Source of the DNA: an uncultured Oscillospiraceae bacterium
GTDB taxonomy: Bacteria > Bacillota > Clostridia > Oscillospirales > Acutalibacteraceae
NCBI GenBank assembly: GCA_900542375.1
Contig: UQNI01000001.1
Location: forward strand, 1 to 64,000
DNA: 64,000 nucleotides
Reading direction: 5' to 3'
Shown here piece after piece: positions 37,216 through 45,596 of this stretch (within the stretch, counting starts at the first letter, position 1; each line of letters opens with the position of its first letter). The notes beneath the pieces were generated by a model. The model did no database searches. It had not been told where the DNA came from and worked only from the letters and a program-made list of their open reading frames with translations. The position numbers and the translations under genes are program-made.

Positions 37216-38433
37216 ATGGCACAACAAATTAAAAAAGTAGTACTTGCATATTCAGGAGGTTTGGATACCTCTATCATTATTCCATGGCTGAAAGAAAACT
37301 ATGACAATTGCGAAGTAATCGCAGTTTCCGCTGACCTTGGTCAAGAAGATGAATTGGAAGGCCTAAACGAAAAAGCAATCAAAACAGGCGCTTCTAAATT
37401 GTACATTGAAGACATGAGAAAAGAATTGATTGAAGAATATATTTGGCCTACTTTAAAAGCAAACGCTGCTTATGAGGGCAGATATTTATTAGGTACTTCT
37501 TTTGCAAGACCTTTGATTGCAAAAAGACTGGTTGAAATTGCAAAAAAAGAAGGTGCAGACGCAATTTGCCACGGTTGCACAGGAAAAGGTAACGACCAAG
37601 TTCGTTTTGAGTTGTCCATTCGTGCATTTGACCCGGATATTAAAATCATTGCTCCTTGGAGAGAGTGGGATATCAAATCCAGAGAAGAAGAAATCGACTA
37701 TGCAGAGGCTCACAATATTCCTTTGAAAATTACAAGGGAAACCAACTATTCCAAAGATAAAAACCTATGGCACTTATCTCATGAAGGATTGGATTTGGAA
37801 GACCCTGCAAACGAACCAAAATATAATGAAATTTTAGAGTTAGGCGTTTCTCCGGAACAGGCTCCGGATGTAGCAACTTATGTAACCATTCACTTTGAAA
37901 AAGGAATTCCAACTGCAATTGACGGCGTTAACATGAATGCTCTTGAAGTTATGGCAAAATTAAATCAATTGGGCGGCGCAAACGGTATTGGTATTGCGGA
38001 TATTTTAGAGAACAGATTGGTTGGCATGAAATCCCGCGGTGTTTATGAAACTCCCGGCGGTACTATTTTGTATCATGCACACAATAAATTGGAAGAAATG
38101 TGCTTGGATAAAGATACCTTCCATTATAAACAACAAGTTGCTATTACCTTCGGTGAATTGGTATACGACGGTAAATGGTATACTCCATTAAGAGAAGCTT
38201 TATCCGCATTTGTAGACAGCACTCAGGAATATGTAACAGGCGATGTCAAACTGAAATTGTACAAAGGCAATATCATTGATGCAGGTATGACATCTCCATA
38301 TTCTCTATATGATGAAGATACCGCAACCTTTGATGAAGATGAAGTTTACAATCAAGCAGACGCTGCAGGTTTCATTAACTTGTTTGGTTTGTCTATGAAA
38401 ATCCAGGCAAAAAAAGGACGTAAATTCAATTAA
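37216..38433 (+). CDS. argG: Argininosuccinate synthase
   Basis: A 405-residue ATP pyrophosphatase-type enzyme joining citrulline and aspartate. The P-loop-like [15 protein letters not shown] is at about 11-25, [13 protein letters not shown] mid-protein, and SREEEIDYA and [13 protein letters not shown] later. ATG 37216 follows AAAAGGAG. It heads the arginine operon. Length and frame are normal. Confidence 0.98.
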   Translation: MAQQIKKVVLAYSGGLDTSIIIPWLKENYDNCEVIAVSADLGQEDELEGLNEKAIKTGASKLYIEDMRKELIEEYIWPTLKANAAYEGRYLLGTSFARPLIAKRLVEIAKKEGADAICHGCTGKGNDQVRFELSIRAFDPDIKIIAPWREWDIKSREEEIDYAEAHNIPLKITRETNYSKDKNLWHLSHEGLDLEDPANEPKYNEILELGVSPEQAPDVATYVTIHFEKGIPTAIDGVNMNALEVMAKLNQLGGANGIGIADILENRLVGMKSRGVYETPGGTILYHAHNKLEEMCLDKDTFHYKQQVAITFGELVYDGKWYTPLREALSAFVDSTQEYVTGDVKLKLYKGNIIDAGMTSPYSLYDEDTATFDEDEVYNQADAAGFINLFGLSMKIQAKKGRKFN

Positions 38434-38460
38434 GGATAATCCATAAGGAGGGCTCCCGGC

Positions 38461-39834
38461 ATGAAGCTATGGGCAGGACGTTTTTCAAAAGAGATTGATC
38501 AAAAAACAAATGACTTTAACTCTTCCATAAAATTCGACAGCCGAATGATTGAGGAAGATATCAAGGGCAGCATTGCCCATGCAACCATGTTAGGTGCTTG
38601 CGGAATTATTGAGCAATCAGAAGCAGAACTAATTTGTAAAGAGCTGGAACAAATTTATAAAGATATTCAGAACGAAACATTACCTATTGACCCAAATGCG
38701 GAAGATGTACACACCTTTGTAGAAGGAGAGTTGACTCAGCGTATTGGTGTTTCCGGAAAACGTCTGCATACTGCACGCAGCCGTAACGACCAAGTGGCAT
38801 TGGATGTACGTTTATACTTGAAAAAGGAATGTGATGCATTATATAGCCAAATTGAAGAATTGGTAACAGTGCTTTGTAAAAAGGCGATGACTCATAAAGG
38901 CGATGTTATGCCGGGATATACCCACTTACAGCGTGCGCAGCCCATTACATTTGGTCATCACTTAATGGCTTATGCAGAGATGTTCCTGCGTGACCTTGGC
39001 CGTTTGAAAGATGCCAAAGCGCGTATGGACGAACTTCCGTTGGGAGCGGGTGCATTGGCAGGTACTACGTATCCGTTAAACCGAAGTATGACTGCTGAAT
39101 TATTGGGCTTTTCCAGAGTCACCAATAACAGTTTGGACAGTGTTGCAGACCGTGATTTCTGTGTAGAAATTGCTTCTGCCATTGCGTTGGCTATGGTGCA
39201 CCTATCTCGTTTTTCAGAAGAAATTATTTTATGGTGTTCTTGGGAATTTAAATTTGTGGAGTTGGACGACGCCTTTTCTACAGGTTCCAGCATTATGCCG
39301 CAAAAGAAAAATCCAGATATTGCTGAATTGGTACGCGGTAAATCCGGCCGAGTCATTGGTGATGTTGTTACATTATTAACCATGCTGAAGGGATTACCTT
39401 TGGCCTATAACAAGGACATGCAAGAAGACAAAGAGGCAATTTTTGACGCAGTAGATACCTTAAGAATGTGCCTCACTGCATTTATTCCTATGGTAGATAC
39501 TATGAAAGTGTTGCCTGAAAATATGCGCAATGCCGCAGCACGTGGATTTATTAATGCCACAGACTGTGCAGATTACTTGGTGAATAAAGGTTTAGCATTC
39601 CGCGATGCCTATAAAATAACCGGCACTTTGGTTGCACAATGCATTGAGCGAAACTTAACATTGGAAACATTGCCATTGGAAGATTATAAAGCGGTATGTG
39701 ATACCTTTGATGAAGGTATTTATGATGCAATCTCTTTGGAACGCTGTGTAAACGGACGCAATGTTTTGGGTGCTCCTGCTCCTGAAAATGTAGAGATGCA
39801 GGCAAAACGAGTATTGAACTTGCTGGGAAAATAA
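38461..39834 (+). CDS. argH: Argininosuccinate lyase
   Basis: A 457-residue fumarase/aspartase-superfamily enzyme releasing fumarate to give arginine. It has KLWAGRFSKEID at the start, TARSRNDQVALDVRLY, the substrate-binding GYTHLQRAQPITFGHH, and the signature SSIMPQKKNPDIAE with its catalytic Ser. It lies 27 bp after argG with AGGAGG upstream. Confidence 0.98.
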   Translation: MKLWAGRFSKEIDQKTNDFNSSIKFDSRMIEEDIKGSIAHATMLGACGIIEQSEAELICKELEQIYKDIQNETLPIDPNAEDVHTFVEGELTQRIGVSGKRLHTARSRNDQVALDVRLYLKKECDALYSQIEELVTVLCKKAMTHKGDVMPGYTHLQRAQPITFGHHLMAYAEMFLRDLGRLKDAKARMDELPLGAGALAGTTYPLNRSMTAELLGFSRVTNNSLDSVADRDFCVEIASAIALAMVHLSRFSEEIILWCSWEFKFVELDDAFSTGSSIMPQKKNPDIAELVRGKSGRVIGDVVTLLTMLKGLPLAYNKDMQEDKEAIFDAVDTLRMCLTAFIPMVDTMKVLPENMRNAAARGFINATDCADYLVNKGLAFRDAYKITGTLVAQCIERNLTLETLPLEDYKAVCDTFDEGIYDAISLERCVNGRNVLGAPAPENVEMQAKRVLNLLGK

Positions 39835-39864
39835 CCGGCACAATGGTGAAAGGCAGGCAAATCA

Positions 39865-40902
39865 ATGGAAATTAAAGTTGGAGTTGTCGGCGCAACCGGA
39901 TATGCAGGCGCCGAATTGGTAAGACTTTTATTAAACCACCCTTATGCAAAGCTGACTGCAATCAGTTCAGTTACCTTTGAAGGGCAAAAAATAAGTGAGG
40001 TATATCCTTCTTATCTTGGATTATGCGATATGGTTTGCAAAACTCAGGAGGAAGTGGTGGAAAAATGCGACGTTGTATTTGCAGCATTGCCGCATGGATT
40101 ATCTCAAGAATTGGCAGCAGCCTGTGCCAAACGTATGAAATTCTTTATTGATTTAGGCGCTGATTTCCGCTTGGAAGATGAAGAAACTTATAAAACTTGG
40201 TATGGCTGTGAATTTCTTGATAAAGCGTTGCATGAGCAAGCTGTATATGGACTGCCGGAACTGTTCCGTCCATTTATCAGAGGAAAAAGCTTAATTGCAA
40301 ATCCGGGTTGTTATGCAACAGCAGTTCCTTTGGCCATTGTGCCTGCCATGGAAGCGGGTTTGATTGAAACAGACCATATCATTGCGGACTGCAAATCCGG
40401 AACAACAGGCGCGGGCAGAAAACCTACCCAAACCACTCATTTTCCGGACTGTAATGAGAGCTTTACCGCATATAAGGTAGCTGCTCACCGTCATACGCCG
40501 GAGATAGAACAAACATTATCTTGTTATGCTCCAAATCCGGTAAAATTAACGTTTGTTCCGCACTTGCTTCCGGTTAGCCGTGGTATTCTGGCAACATGCT
40601 ATGCTACACTAAGAGAGGGTGTAACAGAAGAGCAAGTTCGTTATGTGTATGGACGACGTTATCAACAGGAATACTTTGTACGTATGCTGCCAAAAGGCAG
40701 TGTAGCCAATATTAAACATGTGCAGTATACCAACTTCTGTGATATTTCCGTCCATGTAGATGAGCACGCAAACACTCTGGTTGCCATTTCTGCCATTGAT
40801 AATATGGTGAAAGGCGCTGCCGGTCAGGCAATTCAAAACATGAATTTGGTATTGGGCTTGGAAGAAAAAACAGGTCTTACATTAATTCCACCGGCATTTT
40901 AA
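39865..40902 (+). CDS. argC: N-acetyl-gamma-glutamyl-phosphate reductase
   Basis: A 345-residue enzyme, NADPH-dependent. The Rossmann start VGVVGATGYAGAELVRLL is followed by the active-site Cys in IANPGCYATAVPLA and by HRHTPEIEQ and HLLPVSRGILATCY. It performs the third step of ornithine synthesis. Its start follows AAAGGCAGG. Confidence 0.98.
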   Translation: MEIKVGVVGATGYAGAELVRLLLNHPYAKLTAISSVTFEGQKISEVYPSYLGLCDMVCKTQEEVVEKCDVVFAALPHGLSQELAAACAKRMKFFIDLGADFRLEDEETYKTWYGCEFLDKALHEQAVYGLPELFRPFIRGKSLIANPGCYATAVPLAIVPAMEAGLIETDHIIADCKSGTTGAGRKPTQTTHFPDCNESFTAYKVAAHRHTPEIEQTLSCYAPNPVKLTFVPHLLPVSRGILATCYATLREGVTEEQVRYVYGRRYQQEYFVRMLPKGSVANIKHVQYTNFCDISVHVDEHANTLVAISAIDNMVKGAAGQAIQNMNLVLGLEEKTGLTLIPPAF

Positions 40903-40926
40903 TTGTAATTTATCATACAAGCATAA

Positions 40927-40950
40927 CCCTGTTGCGATGCCGCAGCGGGG
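40927..40950 (+). other. Intercistronic hairpin between argC and argJ
   Basis: CCCTGTTGCG pairs with CGCAGCGGGG (two G-T pairs) around a 4-nt loop. No T-run follows, so it is probably an mRNA stability or processing element rather than a terminator. Confidence 0.45.
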
Positions 40951-40988
40951 ATTTATGTCCTATAAAGAATATATGATGGAGGCAGCAT

Positions 40989-42209
40989 ATGACATTTCAT
41001 ATCATAGAAGGCGGCGTTACAGCAGCAAAAGGATTTCAGGCTTCGGGAATTCATTGTGGTATCCGCAAAAATCGCAGCAAAGCAGACCTTGCTTTGATTT
41101 ACAGTGATGTGCCCTGTGCAGCGGCAGCTGTGTATACACAAAACTTAGTAAAAGGCGCTCCCATTGCGGTTACCAAACGCAACATTGCAGACGGTATGGC
41201 ACGAGCTGTGATTTGTAACAGCGGCAATGCCAATACCTGCAATGCGGACGGAGAAGAAAAAGCACAGAAAATGTGTGATTTGATTGCAGCAGAACTGCAT
41301 ATTGATGCAAGCGACGTGATTGTAGCATCGACAGGCGTGATTGGTCAGGTACTGCCCATTGAACCGATTGCAAATTCGGTAAAAACATTAGCAGAAGCGT
41401 TAAGTGCAACAGGTTCCAATGATGCGGCAAAAGCAATTATGACGACAGATACGGTAGAAAAAGAATATGCACTTGAGGTGGAACTGGACGGTAAAACGGT
41501 AACCATAGGCGGCATTACAAAAGGTTCCGGTATGATTCACCCGAACATGGCAACCATGCTTGGTTTCTTATCGACAGATGCCTCTATTACGCCGGAACTG
41601 TTGAACGAGGCACTGCACACAGCCATTGAGGATACTTTCAATATGGTAAGTGTGGACGGAGATACCTCTACCAATGATATGGTGTCCGTTATGGCGTCCG
41701 GTTTGGCAGAAAACCAAACCATTACAGAAAAAAATCATGATTATGAATTGTTTACACAAGCATTGACAGAAGTTTGCGCAGTGTTGTCCCGTAAAATTGC
41801 AAAGGACGGTGAAGGTGCAACCAGATTATTGGAATGCGCTGTCACAGGGGCAAAAACAAAAGAGGATGCAAGAACAGTTGCAAAATCCGTGATTTGTTCT
41901 AATTTGCTGAAATGCGCTATTTTTGGCGCCGATGCAAACTGGGGAAGAGTGCTGTGCGCAATTGGTTATTCAGGTGCCAATATTAATATTAATGGTGTGG
42001 ATGTTGCATTTGAATCCAAACAAGGACGTATTGAAGTATGCAAAAACGGTGCAGGTTTGCCTTTTGATGAGGATATTGCCAAGAAAATTCTTTTAGAGGA
42101 CGACATTATTGTAGCGGTAACTTTGCATGAAGGTAGCGAATGCGCAACTGCATATGGTTGTGATTTGACTTATGATTATGTAAAAATTAACGGCGATTAC
42201 AGAAGCTGA
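40989..42209 (+). CDS. argJ: Bifunctional ornithine acetyltransferase / N-acetylglutamate synthase
   Basis: A 406-residue precursor that self-cleaves. The cleavage site is seen as KGSGMIHPNMATMLGF, where the Thr of the MATM motif becomes the nucleophile. Other family regions are ICNSGNANTCNADGE and SVDGDTSTNDMVSVM. It recycles the acetyl group from acetylornithine to glutamate. No argA or argE appears in the operon, in keeping with this acetyl-cycling route. Confidence 0.97.
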   Translation: MTFHIIEGGVTAAKGFQASGIHCGIRKNRSKADLALIYSDVPCAAAAVYTQNLVKGAPIAVTKRNIADGMARAVICNSGNANTCNADGEEKAQKMCDLIAAELHIDASDVIVASTGVIGQVLPIEPIANSVKTLAEALSATGSNDAAKAIMTTDTVEKEYALEVELDGKTVTIGGITKGSGMIHPNMATMLGFLSTDASITPELLNEALHTAIEDTFNMVSVDGDTSTNDMVSVMASGLAENQTITEKNHDYELFTQALTEVCAVLSRKIAKDGEGATRLLECAVTGAKTKEDARTVAKSVICSNLLKCAIFGADANWGRVLCAIGYSGANININGVDVAFESKQGRIEVCKNGAGLPFDEDIAKKILLEDDIIVAVTLHEGSECATAYGCDLTYDYVKINGDYRS

Positions 42210-42243
42210 TTTAGAATATTGTAAAATAGGAAAAGGATGTCAT

Positions 42244-43101
42244 ATGAATATTTCCAATAACGATAGAGCTCAAATTTTAGCTCAGGCTTTACCCTATATT
42301 CAAAAATATGCGGGAAAAACCATTGTAGTAAAATATGGCGGCAACGCTATGATTAATGAGGAGATTAAATCTGCTGTTATGACTGATATTGTATTGATGC
42401 AGTCTGTTGGCATCAATGTCGTATTGGTACACGGCGGTGGTCCTGAAATTAATACCATGTTAAGCCGTGTGGGCAAAGAAAGCAAATTTATTGGCGGTTT
42501 GCGTTATACGGATGAAGAAACCATGGAAATTGCACAAATGGTTTTGGCAGGAAAAGTAAATAAAGACTTGGTTCAGCATTTGGAAAATCACAGTGGTAAA
42601 GCCATCGGGCTTTGCGGTTTGGACGGCTCTATGATTCAGGCGCGTAAATTGGAAAGCGGCGCTGACCTTGGTTATGTAGGTGAAATTGTAAGGGTAAATA
42701 CTAAAATTATCACAGACGCAACCAACAATGGTTATGTGCCGATTATTGCTACCATTGCCGGTGGTGTGAACGGAGAAGTGTATAACATTAATGCAGACAT
42801 CGCTGCCGCCCGCATTGCAGCCGAATTGGGAGCACGAAAGCTGATTCTCATGACAGATATTCGTGGATTATTAAAAGACAAAGATGACGAAAGTACACTG
42901 ATTCCCGTTGTCAATGTCAGCGAAGTACCAAGATTACAACGCAGCGGTATTATCAGCGGCGGTATGATTCCTAAAATTGATTGCTGTGTGGAGGCAGTCC
43001 GCCGCGGTGTGCATCGTGCGCATATCTTGGATGGAAGAATTCCACACTCTATTTTAATCGAACTGTTTTCCGATGAAGGTATTGGAACCATGTTATATTA
43101 A
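42244..43101 (+). CDS. argB: Acetylglutamate kinase
   Basis: A 285-residue amino-acid kinase. The start region KTIVVKYGGNAMI is followed by VLVHGGGPEINTMLSR and, later, GGMIPKIDCCVEAVRRGV, the conserved Lys-containing region of the family. An N-terminal helix (about 1-20) of the arginine-inhibited hexameric type is present, so feedback inhibition by arginine is likely. The start is ATG behind AAAAGGATG. Confidence 0.97.
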   Translation: MNISNNDRAQILAQALPYIQKYAGKTIVVKYGGNAMINEEIKSAVMTDIVLMQSVGINVVLVHGGGPEINTMLSRVGKESKFIGGLRYTDEETMEIAQMVLAGKVNKDLVQHLENHSGKAIGLCGLDGSMIQARKLESGADLGYVGEIVRVNTKIITDATNNGYVPIIATIAGGVNGEVYNINADIAAARIAAELGARKLILMTDIRGLLKDKDDESTLIPVVNVSEVPRLQRSGIISGGMIPKIDCCVEAVRRGVHRAHILDGRIPHSILIELFSDEGIGTMLY

Positions 43102-43152
43102 ATCCATTCTTTCAAAGCGGCATCTTTGGAAGAATGCAAAGGAGAGATTACC

Positions 43153-44331
43153 ATGCATTTTTTAGATATTAAAGAACAAGAAAAGAAGAATATGATGCCA
43201 ACTTACGGCCGCTTTGAAGTTGCGATTGTGAAAGGAAAAGGCGTTGTTGCACAGGACAGCGAAGGAAAATCTTATATTGATTTTACAAGCGGTATTGGTG
43301 TCAATGCCCTTGGTTTTTGTGATGATCAATGGATTGCTGCTATTACAAAGCAGGCTTCCACATTACAGCATATTTCCAATTTGTATTACAATCCTGCGCA
43401 GACCAATTTGGCTCAAAAACTTTGTGAATTATCCGGTTTCAGTAAAGTGTTTTTCAGCAATTCCGGTGCGGAAGCAAATGAATGCGCTATTAAATTAGCA
43501 AGAAAATACAGTACGGATAAATACAATGAGAACAGAACTAAAATCATCACGTTGGTGAATTCTTTCCATGGAAGAACGGTTACAACTCTGGCGGCAACAG
43601 GTCAGGATACGTTCCATCATTATTTTAATCCATTTACGGAGGGCTTTACATATGCGCAGGCAAACGATATCGAGAGTGTAAAATCGTTACTGGATGAAAA
43701 TACCTGCGCTGTGTTTATAGAAATGATTCAAGGTGAAGGCGGTGTTATGCCTTTAGAACCTCATTTTGTAAAAGAACTGGAAAAGCTGTGCAAAAAGCAT
43801 GACGTACTGCTTATGGTAGACGAAGTACAAACCGGTATGGGAAGAACAGGTACTCTGTTTTGTTATGAACAATATGGCATTGAGCCAGATGTGATTACAT
43901 CTTCAAAAGCGCTTGGCGGTGGATTGCCCATTGGTGCGTGTCTGTGTACCGAACGCTTGGGAGACGTACTGAACAGCGGTATGCATGGTTCTACCTTTGG
44001 TGGAAACCCTGTTGCATGTGCAGGCGCCTTAAGTGTGTTGGAACGTGTATCAGATGAGACATTTTTACAGGAAGTAAAAGCTAAGGGTGAATATATGCAG
44101 CAAAAGCTGTCCGAGATGGAAGGTGTTGCCGAAGTAAGAGGCATTGGCATGATGATTGGAATTGTGCTGGAAAAAGGAACAGCCAAAGATGTAGCAGCTG
44201 CATGTATTGAACATGGTCTGCTGGTGCTGACCGCAAAAACACTGGTACGTCTGTTGCCTCCGCTTACCATCACCTTTGAAGAAATTGATAAGGGCTTGGC
44301 AATATTGGAAAAAGTTATCAAACAGGCTTAA
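43153..44331 (+). CDS. argD: Acetylornithine aminotransferase
   Basis: A 392-residue class III PLP enzyme. It shows FFSNSGAEANECAIKLAR, NSFHGRTVTTLAATGQ, and the PLP-Asp region LMVDEVQTGMGRTG; the PLP lysine is in TSSKALGGGLPIGA. The frame extends to an ATG at 43126, but ATG 43153 behind AAAGGAGAG gives the standard N-terminus. It converts acetylglutamate semialdehyde to acetylornithine. Confidence 0.97.
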   Translation: MHFLDIKEQEKKNMMPTYGRFEVAIVKGKGVVAQDSEGKSYIDFTSGIGVNALGFCDDQWIAAITKQASTLQHISNLYYNPAQTNLAQKLCELSGFSKVFFSNSGAEANECAIKLARKYSTDKYNENRTKIITLVNSFHGRTVTTLAATGQDTFHHYFNPFTEGFTYAQANDIESVKSLLDENTCAVFIEMIQGEGGVMPLEPHFVKELEKLCKKHDVLLMVDEVQTGMGRTGTLFCYEQYGIEPDVITSSKALGGGLPIGACLCTERLGDVLNSGMHGSTFGGNPVACAGALSVLERVSDETFLQEVKAKGEYMQQKLSEMEGVAEVRGIGMMIGIVLEKGTAKDVAAACIEHGLLVLTAKTLVRLLPPLTITFEEIDKGLAILEKVIKQA

Positions 44332-44370
44332 AATGATGATAAAACAGAACAGATTGAAGGGAGACTGGAT

Positions 44371-45273
44371 ATGAAACACTTGTTAAAATTGTTGGATTTA
44401 ACAACAGAAGAGATTGAAGAAATCCTGAATTTGGCTGACCAATTAAAATATGAATTAAAACACGGAATTGAGCATCACCATTTGAAAGGCAAAACCTTAG
44501 GTATGATTTTTGCCAAAGCATCTACCAGAACCCGTGTTTCTTTTGAAACAGGTATGTATCAATTGGGTGGATATCCTATGTACTTATCTGCAAATGATAT
44601 GCAAATTGGACGTGGAGAACCAATTGAAGATACCGCAAGAGTGTTATCCCGCTATTTGGACGGAATTATGATTCGTACTTTTGAACAAAAGCAAGTAGAA
44701 GATTTGGCAAAATACGGCTCTATTCCGATTATCAATGCTTTGACAGATTTTGCTCATCCATGTCAAGTGCTGGCTGACCTGATGACTATTCGCGAAAGAA
44801 AAGGTGCTTTGGAAGGTCTGAAAGCATGTTATATTGGAGACGGCAACAATATGATGCATTCTATTATTGTAGGATGTTTGAAGATGGGTATGTCTATCAG
44901 TGTAGCATGTCCGGAAGGTTACCGTCCCGATAAAGAAGTGTTGGAGTTTGCTTCTCAATATGAGGGCTTCGAGATGACGGATTCTCCTGCAACTGCCGCA
45001 AAAGATGCAGACGTGTTGTTTACAGATGTATGGGCCTCCATGGGTCAGGAAGGTGAGGCTGCCGAAAGAAGAAAAGCATTTGAAGGTTACCAAATCAATG
45101 CAGAGTTGATGAAATTAGCAAAACCTGATGCTATGGTACAGCATTGTTTACCTGCACACAGAGGAGAAGAAATAACAGCGGATGTATTTGAGTCTCACGC
45201 AGACGAGATTTTCGATGAAGCCGAAAATCGTTTGCATGCACAAAAAGCAGTATTGGTTACTTTAATGAAATAA
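44371..45273 (+). CDS. argF: Ornithine carbamoyltransferase
   Basis: A 300-residue enzyme. The carbamoyl-phosphate loop is KASTRTRVSFE, followed by HPCQVLADLMT and the C-terminal MVQHCLPAHRGEEI with its catalytic Cys. It makes citrulline and closes the operon before a strong terminator. The seven genes together cover glutamate to arginine, apart from carbamoyl phosphate supply. Confidence 0.98.
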   Translation: MKHLLKLLDLTTEEIEEILNLADQLKYELKHGIEHHHLKGKTLGMIFAKASTRTRVSFETGMYQLGGYPMYLSANDMQIGRGEPIEDTARVLSRYLDGIMIRTFEQKQVEDLAKYGSIPIINALTDFAHPCQVLADLMTIRERKGALEGLKACYIGDGNNMMHSIIVGCLKMGMSISVACPEGYRPDKEVLEFASQYEGFEMTDSPATAAKDADVLFTDVWASMGQEGEAAERRKAFEGYQINAELMKLAKPDAMVQHCLPAHRGEEITADVFESHADEIFDEAENRLHAQKAVLVTLMK

Positions 45274-45275
45274 TC

Positions 45276-45312
45276 GAAAAGAGATACAGCAATCAGCTGT
45301 ATCTCTTTTTTT
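45276..45312 (+). terminator. Terminator of the arginine operon
   Basis: GAAAAGAGATACAGC pairs with GCTGTATCTCTTTTTTT. The same stem arms recur at 48359-48395 (see findings). Confidence 0.95.
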
Positions 45313-45481
45313 ATTCCGTTGCAATCAACAGTTGTAAAGAAAATATTTCAGTTTTATATCTGATATATTATTTGTTGGAAATAATCATTAATTGCTATAT
45401 TTTAATATATAATTTTATAAGAGATGTCAATTGATATAAAAGTAAATAGTTAAAATGTAAAAATATTTTTCATGTAATCTA

Positions 45482-45510
45482 TTGACAATTTATAAAAATT
45501 GCCATATGCT
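45482..45510 (+). promoter_or_regulatory. Promoter of the NEAT-like surface protein gene
   Basis: TTGACA (45482-45487), a 17-nt spacer, TATGCT (45505-45510). The region 45313-45481 before it is very A/T-rich and holds no gene I can support. Confidence 0.7.
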
Positions 45511-45514
45511 TTAA

Positions 45515-45530
45515 GTTAGCGTATGCTAAC
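45515..45530. promoter_or_regulatory. Palindromic operator GTTAGCGTATGCTAAC
   Basis: A near-perfect 16-bp palindrome at the expected transcription start. It is the exact reverse complement of the site at 48609-48624 in front of the ZIP transporter gene. A repressor bound here would block the start; a metal-responsive DtxR/Fur-type regulator is inferred. Confidence 0.7.
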
Positions 45531-45596
45531 CTATTGGAAGATGATAAATCGTGAACAATTCCATTAAAAATTAAAATGGAATTAGGGAGGAAGAAC

